Of a stretch of 64,000 bases of DNA, positions 51,252 to 63,606 are shown one piece after another. Made by a program: the position numbers and the translations under genes. The stretch covers positions 24,162 through 88,161 of the forward strand of contig JAXCGZ010019168.1 of assembly GCA_037179515.1 (NCBI GenBank). Reading direction: 5' to 3'. Source of the DNA: Halocaridina rubra (Eukaryota; Arthropoda; Malacostraca; Decapoda; Atyidae). How positions within the stretch are numbered: the first letter of the stretch is position 1; every line of letters begins with the position of its first letter. The notes under the pieces were generated by a model, which was not told the DNA's origin, did not search any database, and was given only the letters and a program-made list of their open reading frames with translations.

Positions 51252-52936
51252 ATGCCTCCCAAGCATCCTTCATCTTTTAAGGCTTCTTGTAGTGAGCCTA
51301 AGCGGCAAAGGAAAATGTTAACCATTGTAGATAAAGTGAAACTCTTAGATATGTTGAAAGAAGGAAAAAGGCTTGCGGATGTCGGCCGCTATTTTGGCCT
51401 CAATGAATCTACTGTGTGTTACATAAAAAAGGACGAGGCAAATATCAGGAAAACAGCGAGCATTTCTTTTAATAAATCGGCAAAGAGGCTCGTAGCACCC
51501 CGCAATAAGGCAGTAGTGCGCATGGAAGCTGCTTTGGCCCTGTGGATTGCTGATTGCAGAAAGAAAACCATCAGCTTAGACACCAATATCATACAAACAA
51601 AGGCGAAGAAGCTGTACGAGACATTCGCTGCAAATGAACCCGATGACGACAGTGGCGACCGTGGAGAGAAGGGGAGAGAAGAAGATATCGACGACCCACA
51701 ACCAGGACCCTCCAGCGATTCTCCATCGAGGATACAACCGTTCGTTGCTAGCAGGGGACGGTTCTTCAAATTTCAAAAACGCTATAGCCTAAAGACCGTT
51801 TCAGTTTATGGCGAGGCTGCCTCTGCAGATACAGCTGCCGCAGAAAATTACATCAAGAATGACTTCAAGAAAATTATCGCCGAAGGGGAATATGTTCCTG
51901 AGCAAGTCTTCAACATGGATGAGACTGGGTTATTTTGGAAGAGAATGCCATCTCGCACTTTTCTCTTCAAGGAAGAAGCTAAAGCCCCATCATGTGCGGG
52001 AATGCTGCGGGCTTCATGTTAAAGCCCGGGCTTATCCACAAGTCAAAGAACACTAAGGCTTTGAAAAACAAGAATAAGAATCTGCTGCCAGTGTATTGGA
52101 TGCATAACCCCAAGGCCTAGATCACGAAAAGCCTCACATTGGACTGGTTTCACCAATGCTTTATCCCTCAGGTAAAACTTTATCTTATGGAAAAAGGCCT
52201 TGAATTTAAAGTCCTTCTTTTGATGGATAATGCTGGTGGTCACGCAACCAAGCTCCAATATGATGGTGTTCAAGTAGAGTTCCTGCCACCGAATACGACA
52301 TCACTGATTCAGCCTATGGATCAAGGCGTTATTCGTGCGTTCAAGGCCCTCTACACACGATATGCCCTGGCGAACCTAGTTGATTCCATGGATTCGGACA
52401 AAGACTTCTCATTGAAGACTTATTGGCGTAATTACACGATTGCCACATGCCTAAAAAATATTCAGAAAGCAATCAAAGAGATGAAGTCGGCCACAGTCAA
52501 TGCCAGCTGGAAGAAATTGTGGCCCGAAATCATCCACGACTACAAGGGATTTGCTCCTGTCGAGGTGCAGAAGGCGGCAGTTGTGAAAGCTGTGAAGTTG
52601 GCTGCATTGCTAGGAGGAGAAGGCTTTAAAGATATGACTCCCGAAGATGTGAATGAACTGATTGACTGCCACTCACAGCCTTTGAGTGATGAAGACTTGG
52701 TAGAAATGACAAAATCAGCAAGCGAAGAAGAGGAAGAACTTGAGGAATCCCACGAACCAACTGAAGAACCTGGCCTTACATTCGAACGTTTGGCAGCCAT
52801 GTATGAACATTACAAAGCACTCCAACAACTCTCGCAGGAATATGACGAAAATATGGTTCGTTCGGTGACCTTCTGTAATTTTCTCGACGATGCCATGACT
52901 CCTTACCATGCCATGTTCAAACAAATGAAGAAATAA
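51252..52936 (+). pseudogene. F1-12 Tigger1-like transposase, core frameshifted
   Basis: Starts MPPKHPSSFKASCSEP. The N-terminal part is open through the HTH domains, the GEAASADTAAAENYIKNDF linker and the first catalytic aspartate in its consensus form (VFNMDETGLFWKRMPSRTF). A deletion of about 34 bp after KEEAKAP (near 51988) shifts the frame, and an in-frame TAG follows after HNPKA near 52118. The second reading block from 52139 is open and has LLLMDNAGGH, QPMDQGVI and the acidic C-terminal region. A stop after KQMKK precedes the PIP-box-like QQQLPITMFF, which is still readable downstream. One major deletion and two stops make it among the least decayed F1 transposases here. Confidence 0.93.
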
Positions 52937-53029
52937 CAACAGCAACTCCCCATTACCATGTTCTTCTCCCCCAAAAGCAGCCGTAAAGCTTTAATTAGCT
53001 GCAAAATAATTTCCTCCGGGGTCGAGAAT

Positions 53030-53870
53030 GATGATCACCTCATTCACGGTAAGTTTACCTATCATGTACAAATGTATGTCACGTCATCATCACCTCATTC
53101 ACCGTAATTTTATCTATCACTTTCATAAAAATTTACGTTGCGTGCTGTTATTTAAAATGTAAAGGGTGTTTTTTTTAAGTGTAGGGAGGGTTTATACAGT
53201 TCGTAAACGAAAAAATAATTGTAAATGAGTGTGTGTCACGTCATCATCACCTCATTCATCGTAATTTTATCTATCACTTTCATAAAAATTTACGTTGCGT
53301 GCTGTTATTTATAATGTAAAGGGTGTTTTTTTAATAGTGCAGGGAGGGTTAATACAGTACGTAAATGAAAAAATAATTGTAAATGAGTATATGTAAAGTC
53401 ATCATCACATTTACGGTAAGTTTTCCTATCACTTTCATAAAATTTACGTTGCGTGCTGTTATTTATAATGTAAAGGGTGTTTTTTTTAACAGTGCAGGGA
53501 GGGTTTATACAGTTCATAAACGAAAAAATAATTGTAAATGAGTATGTGTCACGTCATCATCACCCCATTCATCGTAATTTTATCTATCACTTTCATAAAA
53601 ATTTATGTTGCTTGCTGTTATTTATAATGTAAAGGGTGTTTTTTTAACAGTGCAGGGAGGGTTTATACAGTACGTAAACAAAAAAATAATTGTAAATGAG
53701 TATGTATGTCACGTCATCATCACATTCACGGTAAGTTTTCCTATCACTTTCATATAAATTTACGCTTGCATGCTATTATAATGAAGTAAAGGGTGGTATG
53801 TTAACAGTACAGGGACAGTTTATACAGTGTAAACGTAAAAATATATTAAAATATCTATGTATATATAGGC
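53030..53870 (+). repeat. R3 array of F1-12
   Basis: Five units of about 155-165 bp downstream of the transposase, each with GTAAAGGGTGTTTTTTT and GCAGGGAGGGTTTATACAGT (or close variants). This links the array-only elements F1-10 and F1-11 to a transposase-bearing copy with the same R3 subtype. Confidence 0.9.
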
Positions 53871-53942
53871 TGATCCTACTTTGCGGATTTCCTGGTTCGC
53901 GCCGGGTCCCGGAACCGAACTACCGCGATAAGTGAGGCAACA

Positions 53943-54048
<106 letters not shown>

Positions 54049-54491
54049 GGTTCCTTCGATTATCGCAAAGGTTCGGTTCCGGGACCCGGTGCGAGACTGG
54101 AATTTCGCAAAGTAGGATCACCCTATACGTACATAGATATTTTAAATTATTTTTACATTTACACTGTATAAACCCTCCCTGTACTGTTAACAAACCACCC
54201 TTTACTTCATAAATAACAGCATGCAAGCGTAAATTTATATGAAAGTGATAGATAAACTTACTGTGAATGAGGTGGTAATGACATGACATACTCATGTACA
54301 TAGGTATTTTACAATTATTTTTACATTTACTGTACAAATCCTCCCTGCACTGTTAAAAAACCACCCTTTACTTTATAAATAACAGCATGCAACGTAAATT
54401 TATATGTACATGATAGGTAAACTTACCGTAAATGAGGTGGTAATGATGTTTGTTGACCCCAGAGAAAATTATTCCGCAGCCAATAACAACT

Positions 54492-56269
54492 TTACGGCTG
54501 CTTTTGGGGGGAGAAGAACATGGTAATGGGGAGTTGCTGTCGCTGTTTCTTCTTTTGTGCGAAGATGGTCTGGTAAGGACTCATGGTATTGTCGATAATA
54601 TTGCAGAAGGTCACCGAATGAACTATATTATCGTCATGTTCCTGCGAGAGTTTTTGGGCTGCTTTCACATGTTCATATATGGCTGCCAGACGTTCGAGTG
54701 TAAGGCCAGGTTCTTCAATTTCTTAATGCGTTTCCTGAAGTTCTTCTTCCTCTTCTTCGCTCACTGATTTTGTCATTTTTTCCAAGTCTTCATCACTCAA
54801 AGGCTGCGAGTGGCAGTCAATCAGTTCATTCACATATTCATGAGTCATATATTTAAAGCCTTCTCCTCCTAGCAATGCAGCCAACTTCACAGCTTTCGCA
54901 ACTGCTGAGTTATGGACTTCGTCAGGAGTAAATCCCTTGTAGTCGTGGATGACTTCGGGCCACAATTTCTTCCAGGTAGCATTAATTGTGGCCGACTTCA
55001 TCTCTTTGATTGCATTCTGAATATTTTGAAGGCATGTGGCAATCGTGTAATTACGCCAGTACGTCTTCACTGAGAATTCTTTGTCCGAATCCATGGATTC
55101 AACCAGGTTCGCCAGGGCATTTCGTGTGTAGAGGGACTTGAACGCACGAATAACGCCTTGATCCATAGGCTGAATCAGTGACGTCGTATTCGGTGGCAGG
55201 AATTCTACTTGAACACCGTCATATTCGAGATTAGTTGCGTGGCCACCAGCATTATCCATCAAAAGAAGGACTTTGAATTCAAGGCCTTTTTCCGCAAGAT
55301 AAAGTTTGACCTGAGAGATAAAACATTGGTGAAACCAGTCCGATGTGAGGCTTTTCGTGATCCAGGCATTAGGGTTATGCATCCAATACAATGGCAGCAG
55401 ATTCTTGTTTTTATTCTTCAAAGCCCTAGGGTTCTTTGACTTGTAGATAAGCCCGGGCTTTAACATGAAGCCCGCAGCATTCCAGCACATGATGAGGGTA
55501 ACGCGATCTTTGTGCGCTTTAAATCCCGGGGCTTTAGCTTCTTCCTTGAAGAGAAAAGTGCAAGATGGCATTCTCTTCCAAAATAACCTAGTCTCATTCA
55601 TGTTGAAGACTTGCTCAGGAGCATATTCCCCTTCGGCAATAATTTTCTAGAATTCGTTGTTCACGTAATTTTCTGCGGCAGCTGTATCTGCAGAGGGAGC
55701 TTCTATATACAGTAAGCCGAAACGCATTTTAAGCCATAGAGTTTTTGAAATTTGGCGAACCATCCCTTGCTAGCAATGAACGATTGTATCCTCGGTGGAG
55801 AATCGCAGGAGGGTCCTGGTTGTGGGTCATCGATATCTTCTCTCCCCTCCTCCTCTCCACGGTCGCCACTGTTGTCGACGGGTTCGTTTGTGGCGAATGT
55901 CTCGTATAGCTTCTTCGCCTTTGTTTGTATGATATTGGTGTCTAAGCTGATGTTTTTCTTTCTGCAATCAGCAATCCACAGGGCCAAAGCAGCTTCCATC
56001 CGCACTACTGCCTTATTGCGGGATGTTACGACCCTCTTCGCTGATTTATTAAAAGAAATAGTCGCTTTTTTCCTGATCTTTGCCTCGTCCTTTTTGATAT
56101 AGCGAACAGTAGATTCATTGAGGCCAAAATAGCGGCCGACATCCCTAAACCTTTTTCCTTCTTTCAACATATCTAAGAGTTTCACCTTATCTATTATGGT
56201 TAACATCTTCCTTTGCCACTTAGGCTGACTACCAGAAGCCTTAAAAGATGAAGGATGCTTGGGAGGCAT
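54492..56269 (-). pseudogene. F1-13 Tigger1-like transposase, catalytic Asp mutated
   Basis: The longest collinear F1 transposase. MPPKHPSSFKASGSQP start, HTH domains, then a frameshift near 55710 (after KCVSAYCI), a stop in the ENYVNNEF segment and another after LQETH near 54725. The second block (55601-54723) is a clean 292-residue frame that includes LIYKSKNPRALKNKNK, LLLMDNAGGHATNLEYDG and QPMDQGVIRAF. The first catalytic aspartate has become asparagine (NMNETRLFWK), which alone would abolish activity. The C terminus ends QQLPITMFFSP. Total original length is about 590 residues. Confidence 0.93.
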
Positions 56270-57354
56270 TGCAAAGCTTAAATTACGCGAGAAAAAAAAT
56301 CACAAGCAAAACGTATTAATAAGCACAACGTGAAAGGCGCACACGTGAGTTAGACTGAACGTGTGAGGCGAGACAATGGAAGATGGTGGGAGAACCAAAC
56401 TTCAATGAAAAAGCCAATCAGACCCCATGATACAGAACATACAGAAAAACAATTCCGTGATTCGTCGTCTCCCGACCTTCCAGCCAATAGCATTCCATGA
56501 ACTATCTCACGTAGGTGCAACCCTTTTCGTTTTCCGAAACACTGATAGCGGTATCGTATTTTACATGGTGCAATACTGTTAGTATTTATGTTTTTTACTA
56601 TTTTTTACTGTTTTATTATTCTTAGGCAAAGAAATGCGCTTTTTTATCAATAAAATGTAAAATCATGAAACTACTGTAAATTTTAATATATGCTAGCTCA
56701 CGTAGGTGCGACCCCAATACATAGTACGCTATCGGACAGTATTTCACATGATGCAATACTGTGAGTTATATAACTAAATTTATGTTTTTTACTATTTTTT
56801 ACTGTTTTATTACTCTTAGGCTAGGAAATACTTGTTTTATCAATAAAATAATGAAAATTTTATTATTTACTACCTCGCGTAGGTGCGACCCTTTTCGTTT
56901 TCCGAAACGCTGATACCGGTATCATATTTTACTTGGTGCAATACTGTTAGTATATATGTTTTTTACTATTTTTTACTGTTTTATTGTTCTTAGTCTAAGA
57001 AATACGTTTTTTTATCAATAAAATCATGAAACTACTGGAAATTTTAATATATGCTAGCTCACGTAGATGCGACCCTTTGCGTTTTCCGAAACGCTGATAC
57101 CGGTATCGTACTTTCTATGGTGCAGAGTTACATGTTCAAATTTATGTTTTTTTACTATTTCTTACTGTAGTACAGTGTTCCCCTGGTTATTCGCGTGCTC
57201 ACTGTATCGCGTTTTTTTTTTTTTTTTTTAATTATTATTTTATATTTTGGGTATACGCAAAAATATTAAAATATTGAAAAAAAACATTTTCAGTATTCTA
57301 ATTTTTTTTATTGAAAACAAAAAAATTTCATTATTTAATTGATAAAAATAATTT

Positions 57355-58275
57355 ATTTCCCAGCCTACGAATAATAAAACAGTAAAAGATAGTAAAAAAC
57401 AAATTTAGATATACGTACGTACAGTATAACTGACAGTATTGCATCATGCGAAATAGTGTCCGATAGCTACGTGAGCTAGCATATATATTTATATTTCCAG
57501 TAGTTTCATGATTTTATTAATAAAAAAAACGTATTTCTCAGCCTAAGAATAATAAAACAGTAAAAAATAGTAAACAGTATTGCACCAAGTAAAATACGAT
57601 ACCGGTATCAATGTTTCGGAAAACGCAAAGGCTCTCACCTACGTGACCTAGTGAATATTGAGATTTTCATTATTTTATTGATAAAACAAGTATTTCCTAG
57701 CCTAAGAATAATAAAACAGTAAAAAATAGTAAACACCATAAATTTAGATATACGTACGTACAGTATAACTCACAGTATTGCATCATGCGAAATAGTGTCC
57801 GATAGCTACGTGAGCTAGCATATACATAAATTTAGATATACGTAAGTACGTACAGTATAACTCACAGTATTGCATCATGCGAAATAGTGTCCGATAGCTA
57901 CATGAGCTGGCATATATATTTATATTTCCAGTAGTTTCATGATTTTATTGATAAAAAACATATTTCTTAGCCTAAGAATAATAAAACAGTAAAAATTGGT
58001 AAACAGTATTTCACCACGTAAAATACGATACCGGTATCAGTGTTTCGGAAAACGCAAAGGCTCTCACCTACGTGACCTAGTGAATATTAAAATTTTCATT
58101 ATTTTATTGATAAAACAAGTATTTCCTAGCCTAAGAATAATAAAACCGTAAAAAAATAGTATAAAAAAAATTTAGATATACGTACGTACAGTATAACTCA
58201 CAGTATTGCATAATGCGAAATATCTAGTGTCCGATAGCTACGTGAGCTAGCATATATATTTATATTTCCAGTAGC
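57355..58275 (+). repeat. R5 array of F1-14
   Basis: About six units alternating between the two R5 variants. The GATACCGGTATC palindrome is perfect in two of them. The same arrangement, including an abbreviated unit (AGCTAGCATATACATAAATT), is found in F1-5, so the two copies are closely related. Confidence 0.88.
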
Positions 58276-58525
58276 TCTCACCTACGTGAGATAGTTCATG
58301 GAATACTATTGGCTGAAAGGTCGGGAGACAACGAATCACAGAATTGTTTTTCAATATGTTCTGTATCATGGGGTCTGATTGGCCTTTTCATTGCAGTTTG
58401 CTTTTCCCTCCAATTTCCAATGTGCCGCCTCACTCGCTCAGTCTAACTCTCAAGTGCACCGTTCTCGTTGTGCTTATTAATACATTTTGCTTGTGATTAT
58501 TTTACTCGCATATATTAACCTTTGC

Positions 58526-58675
58526 AATGCCTCCCAAGCATCCTTCATCTTCCAAGGCTTCTTGTAGTGAGCCTAAGCGGCAAAGGAAAATGTTAACCAT
58601 TGTAGATAAAGTGAAACTCTTAGTTACGTTGAAAGAAGGACAAAAGTTTGTGGATGTCGGCCGCTATTTTACGTA
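58526..58675 (+). pseudogene. F1-14 transposase remnant
   Basis: Fifty codons from MPPKHPSSSKASCSEP through the HTH to VGRYF, then joined to R3 sequence. The junction differs from types A and B. Confidence 0.85.
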
Positions 58676-59530
58676 AACGTAAAAATAATTGTAAAATACC
58701 TATGTATGTCACGTCATCATCACCTCATTCACGGTAAGTTTTCCTATCACTTTCATAAAAATTTACGTTGCTTGCTGTTATTTATAATGTAAAGGGTGTT
58801 TTTTTAACAGTGCAGGGAGGGTTTATACAGTACGTAAACGTAAAAATAATTGTTAATGAGTATGTCATGTAATTACCACTTCATTCACCCTAATTTTATC
58901 TATCACTTTCATATAAATTTACATTGCATGCTGTTATTTATAAAGTAAAGGGTGGTTTGTTAACAGTACAGGGAGGATTTATACAGTGTAAACGTAAAAA
59001 TAAATTAAAATATCTATGTACATATAGGCTGATCCCACTCCGCGGTTTTCCTGGTTCGCGCCTGGTCCCAGAACTGAACTACCGCGATAAGGGGGGGAAC
59101 ACTGTATTATTCGTAGGCTGGGAATTTTTTTTTTTTATTAATAAAATAATTATTATTTTTTTTAATAAAAAACTAATACTGAAATTTTTTTTTAAATATT
59201 TTATTATTTTTGCATAAAAAAAAAAAACTGCGATACAGTGAATTCGCAAGCTAAGAATCGCGATAGAGCGAAGGATCACTGTATATACAGTGTTCCCCCC
59301 CGTATCGCTTTTCTTGGTTCGCGTTTACACTGTGCCACGTTTTTTTTTTTTGGCAAATTATTTTATTTTTTGGGTACATGCAAAAATATTAAAATATTAA
59401 AAAAATAAAAATTCTCAGTATTTTCATTTTTTTAATGAAAAAACATATTTCATTATCTAATTGATAAAAAAAAATTATTTCCCAGCCTACGAATAATAAA
59501 CCAGTAAATAATAGTAAAAAACAAATTTAT

Positions 59531-59697
59531 ATAGATAGATAGATACGTTTATTGACCACCTTTTCAAAAGTATAATCTTTACAAAAGGAATATTTGGTCC
59601 AAATTACAATGAATAAATACAATAGATATTGTACAATCATCAAATAAGTAAATGAATTTCAAATTAATATACATTGTACTAATAACTGAATGATATA
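59531..59697 (-). mobile_element. short retroposed 3' end with (ATCT)n tail
   Basis: Near-identical to 24697-24868. On the minus strand it ends CAATAAACGTATCTATCTAT. It lies at the same place in the first R5 unit as in F1-5. Confidence 0.65.
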
Positions 59698-59877
59698 CAT
59701 ACGTACAGTATAACTCACAGTATTGGATCATGCGAAATAGTGTTCGATAGCATACAATGTATTGGGGTCGCAGCTACGTGAGCTAGCATATATATTTATA
59801 TTTCCAGTAGTTTCATGATTTTATTGATAAAAAAACGTATTTCTTAGCCTAAGAATAATAAAACAGTAAAAAATAGT

Positions 59878-60783
59878 CTTCTTCTTCTTCTTCCTCTATT
59901 TGCGTTCCCATTTTCATATGGGGTCGCATCTCTTCACTAGTCGTCTCCACTGGTTCCGGTCCATCACTTGCTCCTCCTCCAGCTGTCTCTCTCTGAGATC
60001 CTCCTTCAGTCGGTCCTTCCACCGTAGTTTAGGTCTTCCTCGTCTACGTCTGCCCTCCACGTCCATCTCCATCACTCTCACACCCACGTAGTCTTCATCT
60101 CTCCTCTTCACATGACCGAACCACTGTAATCTCCTCTCCTGCGCTTTCGCCGACGCCTCCACCACCTTCACTGTACCTCTGATCTGGTCATTTCGTATCC
60201 TGTCCTCCCTCGTCACCCCACACATCCACCTCAGCATTCTCATTTCTGCGACATCTATCTTCCTTTCTTGAACCTTTTTCACAGGCCACGTCTCCGCACC
60301 GTACAGCAACGCTGGTCTCACAACTGACTTGTACACTTTTCCTTTCACTCTAGCACTGATTTTCTTGTCACATAGCACCCCTGATGTTCTCTTCCAGCTG
60401 TTCCATGCTACCTGGATCCTATGATCAATCTCTCTCTCTAGGTCTCCATCCTTCGTTACGTAGGAGCCGAGGTATTTGAAGGCGTCCGCCTTTGGGAGCT
60501 TGTGGTCTTGCATGAACAGGTCGCCTCCTTGTGTCACATTGCACTCCAGGTACTCCGTTTTCTGTCTGCTCACCTTCAGTCCGTAATCCTCCAGCAAACC
60601 CCTCCATAGCTCCAACCTCTCTTGCAATTCTTCACGGCTCTCGGAGACCAAAACAATATCGTCTGCAAAGAGCATGCTCCATGGTGCCTCCTTTGTCACT
60701 TCCTCCACCATCACATCCATGAGAAGGTTAAATAGATAGGGGCTAAGAGCTGATCCCTGATGGAGTCCAACTTTCACCTGAAA
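59878..60783 (-). mobile_element. 5'-truncated RTE-type LINE with 13-bp target duplication
   Basis: Flanked by a perfect direct repeat AGTAAAAAATAGT (59865-59877 and 60784-60796). On the minus strand it begins inside the reverse-transcriptase palm and ends in a (GAA)n tail (complement of CTTCTTCTTCTTC). 5' truncation, a target duplication and a short simple-repeat tail are the signature of target-primed insertion. Confidence 0.92.
59914..60777 (-). CDS. reverse transcriptase C-terminal portion of the LINE
   Basis: Open 287-residue frame with no internal stop. It has GLHQGSALSPYLFNLLMD (palm motif B), the catalytic box FADDIVLVSES with both aspartates, KTEYLEC, AFKYLGSYV, YGAETW, RMLRWMCGVT, and the closing WFGHVKRRDED...RRRGRPKLRWKD segment, a layout typical of RTE-like elements. 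The 5' part of the polymerase and the endonuclease are missing by truncation, so no active enzyme is expected. The intact frame suggests a fairly recent insertion. The ATG is incidental. Confidence 0.85.
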   Translation of the reverse strand: MKVGLHQGSALSPYLFNLLMDVMVEEVTKEAPWSMLFADDIVLVSESREELQERLELWRGLLEDYGLKVSRQKTEYLECNVTQGGDLFMQDHKLPKADAFKYLGSYVTKDGDLEREIDHRIQVAWNSWKRTSGVLCDKKISARVKGKVYKSVVRPALLYGAETWPVKKVQERKIDVAEMRMLRWMCGVTREDRIRNDQIRGTVKVVEASAKAQERRLQWFGHVKRRDEDYVGVRVMEMDVEGRRRRGRPKLRWKDRLKEDLRERQLEEEQVMDRNQWRRLVKRCDPI

Positions 60784-61671
60784 AGTAAAAAATAGTAAAA
60801 CACATAAATACTAACAGTATTGCAACATGTAAAATACGATACCGCTATCAGTGTTTCGGACAAAGGCTCGTTCAGTCTAACTCACGTGTGCACCGTTCAC
60901 GTTGTGCTTATTAAACGTTTTGCTTGTGTTCGATAGCGTACAATGTATTGGGGTTGCAGCTATGTGAGCTAGCATGTATATTTATATTTCCAGTAGTTTC
61001 ATTATTTTATTGATAAAAAAACGTATTTCTTAGCCTAAGAATAATAAAACAGTAAAAATAGTAAAAAACATAAATACTAACAGTATTGCAACTTGTAAAA
61101 TACGATACCGCTATCAGCGTTTCGGACAAAGGCTTCCACCATCTTCCATTGTTTCGCCTCACTCGCGTGCGCCGTTCACGTTGTGCTTATTATTATTATG
61201 TTTTACTTGTGATTTTTTTACTCGCATATTCTAACCTTTGCAATGCCTCCCAAGCATCCTTCATCTTCTAAGGCTTCGTGTAGTGAGCCTAAGCGGCAAA
61301 GGAAAATGTTAACCATAACAGATAAGGTAAGTTTACCTATCACGTACATATAAATTTACATTGCATGCTGTTATTTATAAAGTAAAGGGTGGTTTTTTAA
61401 CAGTGCAGGGAGGGTTTATACAGTAAACGTAAAAATAATTGTAAAATACCTATGTACATGAGTATGCCATATAAATTTACGCTTGCATGCTGTTATTTAT
61501 GAAGTAAAGGGTGGTTTGGTAACAGTACAGGGAGGGTTTATACAGTTTATATGGTGTAAACGTAAAAATAAATTAAAATATCTATGTACATATAGGCTCA
61601 TTCTACTCCGCGATTTTCCTGGTTCGTGCCGGGTCCTGGAACCGAACCCCCGCGATAAGGGGGGGGAACAT

Positions 61672-61781
<110 letters not shown>

Positions 61782-62288
61782 GTATATTTCGGTGTATAAG
61801 TCGATGTTTTAGCCCCCAAAAATCAGCCCAAAATTGAGGGTCGACTTATATAACAATCACAAAAAGCAAACCTTGAAATCTTGTGACATATTGGTGCAGG
61901 AAATCAGGCCTAACCTTAGGCTAATACTGACGACAGCCTTGGTGCGGTAACTATCGACGTAAATACATGTAGCTACTAATGTAAATACTTGTATTTTAAT
62001 CAATTCACATTCTGATTCGACACTAATAATGTAATAGAGCTACCATTACCTTAAAATTCCACAAAATGCTATTAATCAAAGGAAAAAGACCATAACATCA
62101 TGCAGCCATTTGTAAAATTTCCGATCAGCTGATCGCTGACGAAACAAAACAATTTACGGTATAAGTGCGTTCACACCAACCCTTTTTTGACCACAGAAAT
62201 GTTAAATAACAACATCTAGGATAACATCAGATCTTTATTTCTCACTAAAATAAATTACAATAAAAAGTATGCAATATGTTTTATTCAT

Positions 62289-63606
62289 TTAAAAACCTTC
62301 AAAATTGCTACAATCATCATCATCTGATGCAAAATGTTCATCAAATAAATCGTCATTTACAGTTTCATCGTAAGGGTCCCCGTCAGAATCTGGTAAGTCA
62401 ACTTCGGCTTCGTCTTCATCTTCACTCTCATACAGCAGATCATCCTCGGTGCCATCCATTAGAGATACCACATTTTTTGAATGACTTTACTATGCTTTCT
62501 GTTTTCACATTACCCCAAGACTTTATCAGAAACTCACACAAAACATCCAATGATGCAGCACGCATAGCTCCACCTTTTGTGAATGACTTTTCTCCATGTA
62601 GCATCCAGTTGTTCCATTCCTCTCTCACATTATCTTTAAATGGTTTATTTAAACTTACGTCTAACGGTTGGAGTAAAGAGGTCAAACCACCAGGTATAAC
62701 TGCTATATCAGTATTAGTTCGTGATAATCTGGCTTTAGAATTCTCTGTTATGTGGCTGCGAAACATGTCCCAAACCAATAGACTTCGTTCCTTTCTTATT
62801 CCACCCGGACGTCTGTTCCAAACGTTTTCTATCCACAATTTTACGCCATTTTCATCCATCCAGCCTTTTTCATGAAGGTGAACAAATACTCCAGATGGAA
62901 AATTTATTTTAGGCTTAGTTTTTCGCTTAAAAATTATCATGGGCTTCAGTTTCGTTCCGTCAGCCATGCAAGATAAAACGACCGTAAACCTTGTCTTTTC
63001 ATGACCTGTACCTCTAACGTGCACGGTTTTTGTGCCTTTTGTATCAACAGTTCTGTCACCCATCATATCAAAGTTTAATGGGGTCTCATCCATGTTTCCG
63101 ATACATGACAGAAGATATTGATGTTTTTGCCTCATCCCAATAACAAATCGATGAAAACTGGTAACTTTATGTTCAAGGTCTCTTGGTAGCTTTTGAACGA
63201 TTTTCGTTTTTTGGCGTATCACAAGGTTCTTTCTATTCATGAAACGACTACACCACCCAACTGTTGCTTTAAAGTCCTTACTTTGGTCTTTGTTGGCTTT
63301 TGCCCATTTTAATGCATGTGATCTTATTTTATTTCGTGTTACTATGAATCCATCCTGTCTTAGTTCAAGTACCCACTTTGCAACATGATCCTCCAACTCT
63401 GGCCAAAGAACGTTTCCTCGTCTCATCGCGCATTTCTGTTTCGGCATGTTTCTCAACTCATCTTCATTCTTTCTCCAGTCTCTTACTAACTTCTCATCCA
63501 CATCAAAAGTTCTCGCTGCAGCACAGTTGTTTGATGCCTTAGCAACTTCGATGACTTTTAGTTTAAAACTGGCTTCGTATTTTCTGCGTTTTGTTGGCGG
63601 CTCCAT
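62289..63606 (-). CDS. pogo/POGK-like DDE transposase, one frameshift near the C terminus
   Basis: A 388-residue frame from ATG 63606 to 62440. Residues about 5-50 (KRRKYEASFKLKVIEVAKAS...RDWRKNEDEL) are a Brinker/psq-like DNA-binding domain; a Tc5/CENP-B HTH follows (LWPELEDHVAKWVLELRQDG). The DDE_1 core has GNMDETPLNFDM, SLLVWDMFRSHITE and SLLQPLDVSLNKPFKD, with DD35D spacing and all three aspartates present. At KKCGISN (62460) the frame shifts by one base. The continuation in the next frame (62471-62289) is the expected acidic tail, MDGTEDDLLYESEDEDEAEV, ending NFEGF. An AATAAA lies 3 bp past that stop (complement of 62280-62285). Related vertebrate genes include POGK. A recently active or nearly active copy. 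Confidence 0.9.

Larger units (their letters stand above)
57173..59104 (+). mobile_element. F1-14: deletion derivative nested in F1-13
   Basis: Left end CAGTGTTCCCCTGGTTATTC, right end GGGGGGGAACACTG, TA on each side (57171-57172, 59105-59106). R5 array 57355-58275, intact promoter region with both CCAAT boxes, transposase start 58526-58675, then a join (CGCTATTTTACGTAAACG) to R3 units. It sits in the left-end R5 region of F1-13, whose sequence resumes with TTATTCGTAGGCTGGGAA. Confidence 0.92.

Noticed and set aside
62276..62875. 199-residue plus-strand ORF
   Set aside because: Antisense shadow of the POGK-like transposase, which has conserved motifs on the minus strand.
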